A model generated the notes under the pieces. The model ran no database searches. It was not told the origin of the DNA and worked only from the letters and a program-made list of their open reading frames with translations. Positions 15,144 through 24,748 of a stretch of DNA of 64,000 bases are shown here, in pieces. Origin of the DNA: a gamma proteobacterium HdN1 (GTDB taxonomy: Bacteria; Pseudomonadota; Gammaproteobacteria; Pseudomonadales; Ketobacteraceae); contig FP929140.1 in NCBI GenBank assembly GCA_000198515.1, positions 3,074,527 to 3,138,526 of the forward strand. The letters are read 5' to 3'. Each line of letters starts with the position of its first letter. The first letter of the stretch is position 1. Position numbers and translations under genes: made by a program.

Positions 15144-18100
15144 TGTGCTCTGAGCGTGTTGCTCGTCGTTGCGTCAGCAAACGCTTTAGGTGTTGGTCGA
15201 GTTTGTCAATTGAACCTTCTGGATCAAGCCAGTAATCGGTTGACCAGAGGCGAAGAATTTCCCAGCCTAGGCCACGTAAGACTGACTCTCGTATCAAGTC
15301 GCGATCGCGTGCGGTGGCGGAACGGCGATAGGTTTTGCCATCGCATTCGATGCCGGCGAGGTAGCGCCCCGGAGTATCGGGATCGACTACGCCTAGATCT
15401 ACGCGAAAGCGTGATACGCCGATTTGCGGGTGTAGCGTCCAGCCTTTTTCCTGTAGTGCGGCAGACACGGTTGCCTCAAAGGGAGAATCGAACTCGCCCG
15501 TGGAGCTGGATGTGGTTTCGCCCAGTGCGCGTGGCCCGCGCTCTGCAAACTCCAGAAAATGCTTGAGATCTCGCACTCCAATGGCGGAGGTGCGTGAGAG
15601 ATCAATTTGCTCGGCGCGTACGCTGCAAAACACCTTGAGTTCGCAACGAGCACGCGTAATGGCGACGTTCAGTCGCCGCTCACCGCCACTCTTGTTCAGC
15701 GGGCCAAAATTCATGGTGATGTTGCCTGCAGAATCCGGGCCGAAGGTGGTACTGAATAGAATCACGTCGCGTTCGTCGCCTTGTACGGATTCCAGATTTT
15801 TCACAAATACGGATTCGAGCTTATCTTCTGCAAAATGAGGGTCGAGCTCTGGATTCTTTTGCCGCGCGGCTTCTAATAACGTCTGAATTAAGGTCTGTTG
15901 TTTTTGGTTGAATGTCACTACACCCAAGGTTTGCGATGAGGTTGCTGGGTCGGTCAGGCGTTTCTCGATTTCTGCGACAATGGCATTGGCTTCGTCGCGA
16001 TTGGTTTGAGTGCTGCCGCGATCATACACGCCGCCAACAAAGGCAAAATTAACCGCTGTGTCTTGAGTTGCTGGGGAAGGGAAGGTAATCAGGCCGCCCT
16101 TGTAATATCGGTGGTTTGAAAAGGTAATCAGGCTTTCGCTGCGGGAGCGGTAATGCCAAGACAAGGGTAGCGTTGGGAAATTCGCTCCGAGCATTTCGTC
16201 AAGAATGCTTTCCAGATCTTCTTCCTCCTCCGGCTCAGCATTTTCTGACTGACCGGAGGCAAAGAAACTGGTGGGCGGAAGTTGTTTCGGGTCGCCTACC
16301 ACGATCGCCTGTTTACCGCGTGCTAATGCACCTATCGCGTCCCATACGGTGATTTGCGATGCTTCATCGAAAATGACCAAGTCAAACGCTTCCTGATCTA
16401 CGGGCAGGTATTGGGCGATCGACAGGGGCGACATCAGGAGGCAGGGTGTGAGCGTGGGAATCGCGTTTCCGGTTTCGCTGATGAGCTGCCGCAAGGGTTT
16501 GTGTCGGGCCTTTTTTTCCAGCTCGCGCCGAATGATACCGAAGCCGGAGGAGCGTTTTGCATCTTCCTTGTTGGTGATGTTTTCGCGGATGCGCGCTCGA
16601 ATGGCTGCGGTGGTAATTTTTCGGAGACGCGCATCCAGGTCGCGGAAATGTTCGATTTTGCGCTCATGTTCGACGGATACAAAATTGCGCAATACGGGGC
16701 TCGCATCAAATTTTTGCGTTACCCACCAGCGCGCATAATTGGTCTGAATGGCTTGCCGTGCGCCGCTAGGCAAAATATCACCTTTTTCAATCGCCTGTAT
16801 GATGGATTGCAGGCCCAGCGTTACGGCCTCAGCGCGCACTCGTCGCCAAGCGCACCACGCATTTATTTTAGGTTGTGCACCAATAAGGCGGTTTTCGATC
16901 ACCACAATGTCTTCCAACCCTTTCGGGAGTTCAAGAATTTCAGTGGATGTGCGCTGTGCAGACTCCGCAAACGGGTTCAGGGCGGCGTGAAATGCTTTGT
17001 GTGCATCCAAACAACGGGCGAGCTGAGTGCCAAGCACAGCGCCTTCCGCGAGCATTTCGTTGGCATCAAGCACGAGCTTGCGCACCTCTGCACGCAGCGC
17101 GATTAACTCGTCGGCATCCTGCGCGAGTGCGGCAGTGGCGGTACGCAGTGCGGTGGCGGCTTCGCCGTGGGCGTTCATTAAGGGGATATCGGAATCCAAG
17201 TTACGCCAGCCGGGTACTGTTTCCAGTTTTGGTGCCAGTGCCTTGACCGCTTCATGCTGTGATTGCATTTGCGCGAGGTGTTGCAAATCCTTGGCAGGGT
17301 CGGTTTTGCCTGTAGCGCCCGCTTTCTTTTGCAGAAAACGCCGGCAATTCCAAGCCAAAAATAGGCGAGGCAGCCACCAAGTTTGCGATGATTTGGACCA
17401 CAATGCTTGCGGGATACGCAGATCGGCTTGGAGTGCTTTATCGCGATCGTACGGGCAAGAAAGTGTGTTCTGGGCATCGGCAAAACCTGCGAGATGCGTT
17501 TTGAGTTGTGCGATGGCCTGCAGCGATTCGGCGGTTGTAGGGGTAAAGGCAAAACTTAGGTCTTTACCGGCCGCTTGAAGCAATGCGAGGGCAAGCAGGG
17601 CAAGTGCTTGTTGCCGACGGCTGCTGTTCAGTTCGCCCGTGATTTGCAAGCGTTGCGCCAGCATACGGATCTGTTCTTGCCACGCCGTTGCGTGTGCCGT
17701 GAGTTCCGCCGCTTGCCGCAGGAGGGTTTGTTGCCACGCCATGCTCCAGTCGCTGGTGTGGAGGATTTCCAGCGGGTGGCTGGATACGCTGCCAATTTCT
17801 GTGGCGTTGAGGTCGATGCGTTCACCGATCGCCAGCAGGTGTTCGTAATCCGCTGGGTCATGCTGGTCGGGGTTTTCCCAAGACAGTGCTACCGTGGGGG
17901 TGCTGTCGGCACTAACGACGGTTGCGAGTGCGCTGCGAATGCTCATGCCGTTGCGGTGAGTTTCGTGTAGCGCCTGCACTAGCTGGTTGAGTTCTTCGCG
18001 CAATTGCTGCAAACGTGTGGTGTCGCGCGCCCAACCGGCGGTAGATAAATTGGTGTGAACATTCCACGCTTCGCCCAACTGGCGCAATACATCCAGTTTA

Positions 18101-19332
18101 CGCGCCTTGTTGGAATGCAGTTCTAGGCAGAATTCGCCTAGCCCTTGTTCGCGTAGGCGCCGATACACTACGTTCAGCGCCGCCGCCTTTTCCGCAACAA
18201 ACAGCACGGTGCGGCCTAGCCCCAGATTATGGGCGATCATGTTGGCGATGGTCTGAGATTTGCCGGTACCGGGCGGGCCAATCATCACGAAATTCTTGCC
18301 TTCCGCAGCGCCGACTACTGCTGCTAGCTGGGAGGAGTCTGAGCTTAGCGGGGTGAAAAGCTGTGCGGGTGGAATGCGTTTGTCGAGTTGCTCTGGGGGA
18401 ATGAATTCGCCGCTTTGCTGAAAAGGAAGGCGCGGCGTTTCAACCAAATGGCGGACGACGGGGCTTTCCTTCAGTTGATGGGTGCGATCTACCAGATCCT
18501 TCCACATCAGGTATTTTGCGAAGGAAAACGTGCCCAGAATGGTATCGTTCCGCACCTCGAAGCCCGCAATGTCGCGTACTTCACTGCGAATTTGATCCAG
18601 AACCTGTGCAATGGCGGTACCGCTTTCATCGGTGGGGAGGGGGCCGTCAAGCCCTTGAATGGTCAGGCCGAAATCCTGCCGCAGCATTTCCAGTAGGGTG
18701 GTGTTGAAGCGAGGTTCATCGTCGCTCAAGGTCAGCTTGATGCCCGAACGCACGGACTGTCGAGTGATGTTGACGGGAATCAGAATCAGCGGTGCGCGGC
18801 AGGTTTTTTCGCGGGAGTCGGGTCGCTGCCAGTGCAGTATGCCAATGGCAAGAAATAAGGTATTGGCGCCGCCTTCTTCCAGATCGTTACGCGCTTTGCG
18901 GTATAGTTCCAGTAGGGCGCTCTCCAGCGCGGTAGGCTCAATCGGTGCAAAAATTTTGCCGCGCTGTAAGGCGGTAAGCGCGATCTGTTCGTCGAGTTCT
19001 GGCTGGATTGGTGGTGTGTCCAGTTCGTTGTCAGGATTTATTGGGCGTAGTGGGGCGGCTTCAATCGACAGCGCCTTGCCCTCGGACAGAAGATCTTCCA
19101 GCAAGCCGACGTTGGGCGCGATCAGTGGGATGTTCGTTTTGCTACTGCGCATGTTGAGCAGTGGGTTGCGCAGTGTGAGATCCAGCAACTTGCGCTGCCA
19201 TTGCTCTGTGCGGCCGCGGTTCAGCGCTGCTTCTGAAGATCGGTTGTCGATCACGGCCTCTAGATCCGTTGGCGGAGTCTCTCTCAGCATTGGCATTTCC
19301 GTCAGTTTTGTAATAATTGCTATTTTTCGCAC
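15130..19332 (-). CDS. DUF4011 / SF1 helicase / Vsr-like nuclease fusion, Hhe-like defence candidate
   Basis: This 1400-residue protein begins with a DUF4011 segment (WQRKLLDLTLRNPLLNMR). It has Walker A GPPGTGKS near residue 351 and Walker B FDEAS near 988 with VVGDPKQLPP, then SF1 (UPF1-type) motifs LSWHYRSRSE, VQGDERDVI and LNVAITRAR. The C-terminus (about 1280-1390) is a Vsr/MTES_1575-type nuclease fold: PFEATV, RVDLG, IECDG, GLGWEILRLWSTDYW. This domain combination has been reported as a single-gene antiphage system (Hhe), from memory. The start may be GTG 19332 or the ATG twelve codons inside; neither has a strong ribosome site. It stands alone between manC and a Nudix gene, with no methylase. 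Confidence 0.82.
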   Translation of the reverse strand: MRKIAIITKLTEMPMLRETPPTDLEAVIDNRSSEAALNRGRTEQWQRKLLDLTLRNPLLNMRSSKTNIPLIAPNVGLLEDLLSEGKALSIEAAPLRPINPDNELDTPPIQPELDEQIALTALQRGKIFAPIEPTALESALLELYRKARNDLEEGGANTLFLAIGILHWQRPDSREKTCRAPLILIPVNITRQSVRSGIKLTLSDDEPRFNTTLLEMLRQDFGLTIQGLDGPLPTDESGTAIAQVLDQIRSEVRDIAGFEVRNDTILGTFSFAKYLMWKDLVDRTHQLKESPVVRHLVETPRLPFQQSGEFIPPEQLDKRIPPAQLFTPLSSDSSQLAAVVGAAEGKNFVMIGPPGTGKSQTIANMIAHNLGLGRTVLFVAEKAAALNVVYRRLREQGLGEFCLELHSNKARKLDVLRQLGEAWNVHTNLSTAGWARDTTRLQQLREELNQLVQALHETHRNGMSIRSALATVVSADSTPTVALSWENPDQHDPADYEHLLAIGERIDLNATEIGSVSSHPLEILHTSDWSMAWQQTLLRQAAELTAHATAWQEQIRMLAQRLQITGELNSSRRQQALALLALALLQAAGKDLSFAFTPTTAESLQAIAQLKTHLAGFADAQNTLSCPYDRDKALQADLRIPQALWSKSSQTWWLPRLFLAWNCRRFLQKKAGATGKTDPAKDLQHLAQMQSQHEAVKALAPKLETVPGWRNLDSDIPLMNAHGEAATALRTATAALAQDADELIALRAEVRKLVLDANEMLAEGAVLGTQLARCLDAHKAFHAALNPFAESAQRTSTEILELPKGLEDIVVIENRLIGAQPKINAWCAWRRVRAEAVTLGLQSIIQAIEKGDILPSGARQAIQTNYARWWVTQKFDASPVLRNFVSVEHERKIEHFRDLDARLRKITTAAIRARIRENITNKEDAKRSSGFGIIRRELEKKARHKPLRQLISETGNAIPTLTPCLLMSPLSIAQYLPVDQEAFDLVIFDEASQITVWDAIGALARGKQAIVVGDPKQLPPTSFFASGQSENAEPEEEEDLESILDEMLGANFPTLPLSWHYRSRSESLITFSNHRYYKGGLITFPSPATQDTAVNFAFVGGVYDRGSTQTNRDEANAIVAEIEKRLTDPATSSQTLGVVTFNQKQQTLIQTLLEAARQKNPELDPHFAEDKLESVFVKNLESVQGDERDVILFSTTFGPDSAGNITMNFGPLNKSGGERRLNVAITRARCELKVFCSVRAEQIDLSRTSAIGVRDLKHFLEFAERGPRALGETTSSSTGEFDSPFEATVSAALQEKGWTLHPQIGVSRFRVDLGVVDPDTPGRYLAGIECDGKTYRRSATARDRDLIRESVLRGLGWEILRLWSTDYWLDPEGSIDKLDQHLKRLLTQRRATRSEHTTMA

Positions 19333-19431
19333 TAGCGAAAGCCTTCGCCCATAGTAACCGATTGGTATAGCAATAAACGCGGCTTAGTTTCTAGACGATG
19401 CCACTCAGATGACTTTTTAAGGGATCGCAAC

Positions 19432-19878
19432 ATGATCTGGAAACCTCATGCAACCGTTGCAACCATCGTGACGTTGGGTGGTAAATTTCTGCTAGTGGAG
19501 GAGTTGATTGACGGCAAGCGGGTGTACAACCAGCCTGCTGGCCATGTGGATGAGGGAGAGAGAATTGTAGATGCAGCACTACGCGAAACCTTGGAAGAGA
19601 CGGGCTGGGAGGTGGCGCTGGATGCCTTCCTAGGGGTATACACTTATTTGGCGCCGGGTACGGATCGCACCTACTATCGCTTTTGTTTTTCTGCAACGCC
19701 TACTCGCCAAGTTCACCAGAAGTACGATAAAGAAATCATCGCGCCGCACTGGCTCGCGTATGAGGAAATTTTGGCGTTACAGCCTCGCTTGCGCAGCCCG
19801 CTGGTTCTTAAATGCATCGAGGACTTCCGCTCAGGGCGGCGATTCCCACTGGAGATCCTCTGGGAAGCGCCGCGTTGA
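19432..19878 (+). CDS. nudJ: Nudix hydrolase, NudJ-like phosphatase
   Basis: The 148-residue protein begins KPHATVATIV and has NQPAGHVDEGE, closely following E. coli NudJ. The Nudix box reads GHVDEGE, then seven residues, then REtLEETGW, with all metal-binding glutamates present. NudJ hydrolyses nucleoside di- and triphosphates and HMP-pyrophosphate, removing phosphate stepwise. It is divergent from the large helicase gene and convergent with the glycosidase-like gene, with 15 bp between stop codons. Confidence 0.9.
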   Translation: MIWKPHATVATIVTLGGKFLLVEELIDGKRVYNQPAGHVDEGERIVDAALRETLEETGWEVALDAFLGVYTYLAPGTDRTYYRFCFSATPTRQVHQKYDKEIIAPHWLAYEEILALQPRLRSPLVLKCIEDFRSGRRFPLEILWEAPR

Positions 19879-19893
19879 GGAAATTTTGCGGCA

Positions 19894-21945
19894 TCAGCCC
19901 TGCGTAAGCCTTATCCCCGGCGGAGATGGTGGAATGCTTGCCAAATCCTCGCTTACTCCAAAGATTGTTTTTGCCGGCAATTCGATGGTAATCGTGCTGG
20001 AATCAACCGTCTTTCCTGTACTTTTCGCGCCATTTTCATCCAGCGTGTCGATCACGACGGATTTTACTTTGCGCGGCAGGGTCAGGGTGATGCGCTGGTG
20101 GTGTTCGCCCTTGTTTACGCCTAGGATCTGAAGTCTGCCGTTATTGTCTAGGGTTGCCACTGCGTCCAATTCAGGGTGGCTGGATTGGGTTGCCAGCGCC
20201 TGTTCGCCGAGGTGCTGGGTGACGAAACGCATCGCATCACTCACCGGCTTGGTCGTATAGCTGGCCGCAGCAAGGGATGCCAGACCTTTATTGTAGAGAC
20301 CATCATCCGCCGCTTTGAACCACACAAGACTTGATAGTTTGCCGGTGCGGGCGGATTGTGCGACGACGGAAGTCCACCAGAGAGAGGCAAAGAAAGTATC
20401 TTGGTCGTAGGGGCTTAGGCTGTAGCCGCTGGAAATGTTCGTCTGCGCGATGACCAGTGCTTTTTCCGGTTTTCCGGCAGGCTGGTAGCGTTTCATTAGA
20501 TCCCATGCGCGCGTAATCGACTCGTTATACCACTCGGTAGCAATGAGATCGCGCACCAGCCATTCGTGCCAGCTCAGCGCATCAAACAGATCGTAGTGGC
20601 TGGAGAGCAGGCGCTCTGCCATGTCGCTGCCGCGTCGGGTTTCGGAACCATCGCGGGTCGGGCCGTTCCAGAAACGCGAGCTTTGCGGGGCGGCGATCAG
20701 GGTACTATTAATGGACGGATCGCTGTTTTGCTTCAAAGCCGTAGCAATGCTGACAAATTGTTTTTCAAACTCATCCACGTCGCTGTAGTTGAGGTTGGGT
20801 TCGTCGGAAAATGCGATGTACGCCTGTTTCAGCAAGCCGTCCTCGTGCCGCCGCTTCAGGTAGCGCTCTAGGAATGAGGTGGTCGCAGCGGTATCTTCAA
20901 TCAAGGGCTGGCGGCCCGTGTTGGAGAGAATGGATACAGCGTTTTGAAGGTGAAAGCGATTCTGGAAGGTGTTCAGAATGGCTTTGTCTGCATCCAAGTT
21001 TTTGGTGAGAGTGTCTTGGAAAAAATAAAAGTTCGTGGATTGCAGGCCCCAGCTATCAATCAATGGCCAAGAAAAGCTCGGTGGATCTGCGAAGGGCATT
21101 GCGGCACCGATCTTGGGTGTATCGCCGACCGCGCTGCCGATGGTGATTTGCGTGTTGGCATCGGCAGGTTTGAGATCAAATAGTGCGCTGGCTTGCTGCG
21201 CAAACAGATTGGGGATGTCATCTACCCAGAAGCTGATCTTGCCGGAGCCGCCTAGCTCCAGCTTGAATACACGTGCCTCGCTTGCAGCCGCAATCGTTGT
21301 GCTGTCATACCGTGGGTATTCGGTTTCCGAATACTTGGTGAGTTTCAAGCTGGTTGCTGCGCCACCAGTGGTGGGCGTTATGGTGAGTGAGTCCACGCCG
21401 CCGTAGTTTTTTCCGCACAGTTTGAATGAACGGTTTGCGGGCACCTTGAAATAAAAGCTGGTGCCTTCCTTGACGCTCATGGCTTGGTGCACTTTGACCG
21501 GCTCGATCATAGAGGCATCGCTACCGGGGATCTGCAGATCGTAGGCGCGGAAGCTGACGCCGGGCACTTCGACGCGATAAACCCCAGTGCTGGCTGGCGT
21601 GTTTACGGTGGTATTACCGGATTGCTGGCTGGCGGCAATGTTTACGCGGCGTATCAGTGTGCCGTCCGGGTTCTGGAAGTAGACGCGCTCTTCTTGGCTA
21701 TCGGCAATCCACACGGCTTTCCATTGCAGTTGCAGCGCAAGACTGCTGCTGCCGGTTTTCTGGATATGAACGACGCCGTCACGCATGCCGCTCCAGAGGG
21801 TGTCGGCTTGAACTGGCGCGGAGAACCCAGCTAAGAGTGAGGCGGGTGCAATCAGGGCGGCCAGCAATCGGGGGCGGCGTGTCAGTGGGTGGCGGCGTGT
21901 CAGAAGGTGCCGAGTAGAAGCTTCACACTTGATAGAACCTGACAT
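19894..21945 (-). CDS. Secreted glycoside-hydrolase-like protein of the exopolysaccharide cluster
   Basis: The 683-residue protein has a long N-terminal signal (basic N-region, hydrophobic stretch, cleavage after VQA near residue 48). A beta-rich N-terminal half is followed from about residue 290 by a TIM-barrel-like domain with FSDEPN (Glu about 382) and ALSWHEW (Glu about 461). These resemble clan-A acid/base and nucleophile positions, and a short beta domain ends the protein. It probably trims or releases the polysaccharide made by the upstream genes. I cannot name the GH family with certainty. TGAGG precedes the ATG by 8 bases. A two-copy 18-bp repeat lies in the signal region (LTRRHP/LTRRPR). 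Confidence 0.65.
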   Translation of the reverse strand: MSGSIKCEASTRHLLTRRHPLTRRPRLLAALIAPASLLAGFSAPVQADTLWSGMRDGVVHIQKTGSSSLALQLQWKAVWIADSQEERVYFQNPDGTLIRRVNIAASQQSGNTTVNTPASTGVYRVEVPGVSFRAYDLQIPGSDASMIEPVKVHQAMSVKEGTSFYFKVPANRSFKLCGKNYGGVDSLTITPTTGGAATSLKLTKYSETEYPRYDSTTIAAASEARVFKLELGGSGKISFWVDDIPNLFAQQASALFDLKPADANTQITIGSAVGDTPKIGAAMPFADPPSFSWPLIDSWGLQSTNFYFFQDTLTKNLDADKAILNTFQNRFHLQNAVSILSNTGRQPLIEDTAATTSFLERYLKRRHEDGLLKQAYIAFSDEPNLNYSDVDEFEKQFVSIATALKQNSDPSINSTLIAAPQSSRFWNGPTRDGSETRRGSDMAERLLSSHYDLFDALSWHEWLVRDLIATEWYNESITRAWDLMKRYQPAGKPEKALVIAQTNISSGYSLSPYDQDTFFASLWWTSVVAQSARTGKLSSLVWFKAADDGLYNKGLASLAAASYTTKPVSDAMRFVTQHLGEQALATQSSHPELDAVATLDNNGRLQILGVNKGEHHQRITLTLPRKVKSVVIDTLDENGAKSTGKTVDSSTITIELPAKTIFGVSEDLASIPPSPPGIRLTQG
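21871..21908. repeat. 18-bp coding repeat in the signal region of the glycosidase-like gene
   Basis: Two adjacent copies of GGCGGCGTGTCA plus six bases on the plus strand encode LTRRHP and LTRRPR near residue 15-26 of the minus-strand product. Confidence 0.65.
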
Positions 21946-22132
21946 GTCAATACCTCAGCGGATGGGGTGAGCCGGATGGTGCTCTGCACTGTACTGCAAG
22001 GTACAGCGGGCAAGCACGGGAGCATTGGCGATGCTTCCGGCTTACGGTGGATACAGTTTGGCACACTTATACTGTTTCGGCCTGGCTAGGGGCAGGCGGT
22101 TGCTTAGAGTGTGACGAGAATCATAAGCGGAA

Positions 22133-22180
22133 TCGTCAACTTGTGGACTGGGTCGTCAATTCGTGGATTGGGTCGTCAAT
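22133..22180. repeat. 20-bp tandem repeat starting at the wzx stop codon
   Basis: Two 20-bp units (22133-22152, 22153-22172) and an 8-base part of a third, beginning TCGTCAA. The part-unit at 22173-22180 contains the TGA stop of the minus-strand flippase gene (22176-22178), so the duplicated block is the gene end. Confidence 0.9.
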
Positions 22181-23603
22181 CGGCCCTCTTTTTGCGGAGA
22201 TAGCGGGTGATCTCAGCGAAATCGGAAGGGCGCACCAGCATGCTCTCGTGGGCCGGTATGCCGGTAATACGCCAGTGCAGCCACGCCAGCGCGGCGGCGG
22301 CGATCAGGTAAGAGATTGTGGCGGCTGCCGCGGTGCCTTCGATGCCGTAGGCTGGTGTTAGCACAAGATTGAGTCCCATATTGAGTGCAACGCAGGCACC
22401 GGACACCACCGAGACGCTACCGGGGTGATTCTCGCCCAGTAAGTCGATGCGGATCAGGCTGCAATAACCAAGCGCGATCATGCCGGGCAGCAGCCACACC
22501 AGTGCAGGATATGCTGGCAGGAAGGCATCACCAAATAGCAGGCGAATCAGCAATTCTCCAGTGATCCACAAAGCCAGTGCGCCCAGAATCATTACCACCA
22601 GCATGATACGCAACACTTTGGGCGTTACTGCGCGCTTGTCGTCACGGTGATTGCGCATCAAGAAGGAATACAGCGGGAAAGTGACCGCAGTGGGTAGCAC
22701 CAGCAACAGCTCGGCAGCAGCGGTCGCCATTGCGTAGTAGCCAAGGGCCGTAGCCCCCACCATGCCACTCACGAAAAAATAGTCGATGCGCAACATCAGC
22801 TTCTGGAATAGCGTATCAAAGTGGCCGCGCACGCCATAGCCGAGTAACGCCTTGTGTGTGTCTTGATCCCATTGCGGCGGGAACATGTCTTTCAGTGGGA
22901 TGGTGGTCCAGATGGCCAGCAATAGCAGCGCAACAAACCAAGAATAAATGCTGGCATCCAGCCCGTTCATGCCGGCAACGCCCCACATCAGCAGAAAAAA
23001 CACCAGTGGCAGCAGCGACTCGTTGAGGTTGACGAGGTTGGCTTGGTTGACCTGATCGCGCACCAGCAACAGATTGTGGTGAATGGTTTTCACCAAGAAC
23101 AGCGGAATGGCTAGCGCGATGATCCACTGCCAGTCACCAAGGTCTGCGGTGTTGTCACGCAGCAGCCAAGGGTTCTCGATCACCCAAAGGCTGGCGCCTG
23201 CGCACAGCGTTCCGGCGATCAGCACAAAGGCAAGAATCGCGCCCATGACCTGACGTGGCTGAGCGCCCGGTTGAGCGAGCTTCCATGCGGCCGAATTACT
23301 GTAGCCAAGATTGCCGATGGTCATGATGACTTCGGGAATGCTGGTGATCAGCGCAAGCAGGCCACGATCGGTGGGGCCAAGAACGCGAGCGATGATTGCA
23401 TTGCGAATCAGCCGCAAGGCAATCATCACGATCTTGGTGAGCAGGCTGTGAAACAGCAGGCGCGCAAACCGCGACCGGTTGAATTTTCCGGCCGCATTCG
23501 TGGCTGCGGGCGTTTCCGCCGACGCGCCGACTGGCTCTGGAGCCTGTTGCTCTGGGGACTGCTGCTCTGGGGACTGCTGCTCTGGAGAGTGTTGTCGGGT
23601 CAT
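22176..23603 (-). CDS. wzx: Wzx-type polysaccharide flippase
   Basis: The 475-residue multi-spanning protein of the MOP/PST family has about twelve to fourteen membrane helices after a 45-residue polar N-terminus. The first helix region has ARVLGPTDRGLLA, the usual signature of oligosaccharide flippases. It should flip the lipid-linked repeat unit across the inner membrane. The N-terminus carries three SPEQQ pentapeptides encoded by a 15-bp repeat. Its start overlaps the upstream glycosyltransferase stop by 4 bp. Confidence 0.88.
   Translation of the reverse strand: MTRQHSPEQQSPEQQSPEQQAPEPVGASAETPAATNAAGKFNRSRFARLLFHSLLTKIVMIALRLIRNAIIARVLGPTDRGLLALITSIPEVIMTIGNLGYSNSAAWKLAQPGAQPRQVMGAILAFVLIAGTLCAGASLWVIENPWLLRDNTADLGDWQWIIALAIPLFLVKTIHHNLLLVRDQVNQANLVNLNESLLPLVFFLLMWGVAGMNGLDASIYSWFVALLLLAIWTTIPLKDMFPPQWDQDTHKALLGYGVRGHFDTLFQKLMLRIDYFFVSGMVGATALGYYAMATAAAELLLVLPTAVTFPLYSFLMRNHRDDKRAVTPKVLRIMLVVMILGALALWITGELLIRLLFGDAFLPAYPALVWLLPGMIALGYCSLIRIDLLGENHPGSVSVVSGACVALNMGLNLVLTPAYGIEGTAAAATISYLIAAAALAWLHWRITGIPAHESMLVRPSDFAEITRYLRKKRAD
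23544..23588. repeat. 15-bp coding repeat at the wzx N-terminus (SPEQQ x3)
   Basis: Three near-identical 15-bp units encode SPEQQ at residues 6-20, followed by the related APEP. The number of copies could vary without harming the membrane domain. Confidence 0.88.
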
Positions 23604-24748
23604 TGCGAACGGTGCTGCTGGGGTGTCCAGAAAGAATAACGTTCACCGCGCAGGAACTTGATGATGCCAGCCCCTAGCCCAATGCTACTCAATAGCAGAA
23701 AGCCCGCCAATTTGAACGGCTTGGGCAGGCGCCGCTGTTCATCCAGAAGCCCCGCAACCGCACATCCGTAAAACAATATCTGTAGCGCGAAAACCACTTG
23801 GTAGAAGCCGTGGGTTCCCAAAAGCGCAAGGTTTACCGGCAGCAGGAACAGCGCAAAAAACGGCACAAAACGCCGCACCAGTTTGTGGCTGATCAAACAG
23901 AACGAATACCAGCCATACTGCAAAGGGTTCATCAGCACGCGCCTGCGCCATAAGCTCTGCATGCCGCGCACAGTAACGCGAACCCGCCTGCGGTACTGGC
24001 CTTCTGCATGTTCCAAGCCCTCGTCGTAGGCGACCGCTTCTGGCTGGAATACCAGCGCTTTACGGGCGACAATGGCGGCGGTGCTGATGTAGAAATCGTC
24101 GGTAACGTCATTGGGTAGGCCGTCGTATAACGCGCGACGTATGGCAAAGATGCCGCCATCGGCAGAAACTGCGCTGCCGAGCCGAGTTTCGGCATCTCGC
24201 AGAACCGCTTCATACTTGCGGTAGAGCCAGTCGCCCATGCCGAGCTTGTCTTTCTTTTTACGGATAACGAGGCAGCCAGAAACTGCGCCGATTTTTTCCG
24301 ACTGGAAAGGCGCCAGCAGTTTTTCAAGGGTGTTGTTTTCCCATTCGTTGTCCGCATCGCTGAAAACAATGACCTCGCCGGAAGATGCGCTTACTCCCGC
24401 ATCCAGTGCAGCCGCCTTGCCGCCACGCGGTAGATCCAGCACGCGGATACGCGGATTGGCATAGGCGCGTACAGCGGCCACAGTGCCATCGGTGGAGCCG
24501 TCGCTGAGCACGATTACATCGAAATGATCCTGCGGGTAGGTTTGCTGCAACAGGGAGTCGATTTTGGCGTTGATGGTGCGTTCTTCATTGTGCGCCGCGA
24601 CCAGAATTGTGGCGTGCACTGGCGCCGTTATATTTTCAGGAATGTCCGGCAGACGGTTGACGAATCGCGACACTAACCATGCCAGCAATGGGTAACCGAG
24701 ATAACCGTAAAAACACAGAAAAACGAATAGCCAGAACAGTGTTTCCAT
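23600..24748 (-). CDS. Membrane-bound family 2 glycosyltransferase
   Basis: The 382-residue protein has an N-terminal membrane helix, a GT-A domain (residues about 45-260) and three or four C-terminal helices, the layout of processive GT2 enzymes such as cellulose/hyaluronan synthase relatives. Visible residues are VLSDGSTDGT, the FSDADN metal-binding motif, the TDDF catalytic base and QYRRRVR (Q-x-x-R-R family motif). It should extend a polymer or add a sugar on the cytoplasmic face. Start and stop codons overlap with both neighbours (TAATG and ATGA types), so it is co-translated. Confidence 0.88.
   Translation of the reverse strand: METLFWLFVFLCFYGYLGYPLLAWLVSRFVNRLPDIPENITAPVHATILVAAHNEERTINAKIDSLLQQTYPQDHFDVIVLSDGSTDGTVAAVRAYANPRIRVLDLPRGGKAAALDAGVSASSGEVIVFSDADNEWENNTLEKLLAPFQSEKIGAVSGCLVIRKKKDKLGMGDWLYRKYEAVLRDAETRLGSAVSADGGIFAIRRALYDGLPNDVTDDFYISTAAIVARKALVFQPEAVAYDEGLEHAEGQYRRRVRVTVRGMQSLWRRRVLMNPLQYGWYSFCLISHKLVRRFVPFFALFLLPVNLALLGTHGFYQVVFALQILFYGCAVAGLLDEQRRLPKPFKLAGFLLLSSIGLGAGIIKFLRGERYSFWTPQQHRSQ

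Noticed and set aside
16354-17106. 250-codon plus-strand frame inside the helicase gene, and similar long antisense frames
   Set aside because: They are antisense shadows of the helicase, with no family resemblance or ribosome sites.
22176-22178. Possible frameshift at the wzx end because of the repeated block
   Set aside because: The frame ends normally at the first unit with a basic tail typical of flippases; the repeat lies after the stop.
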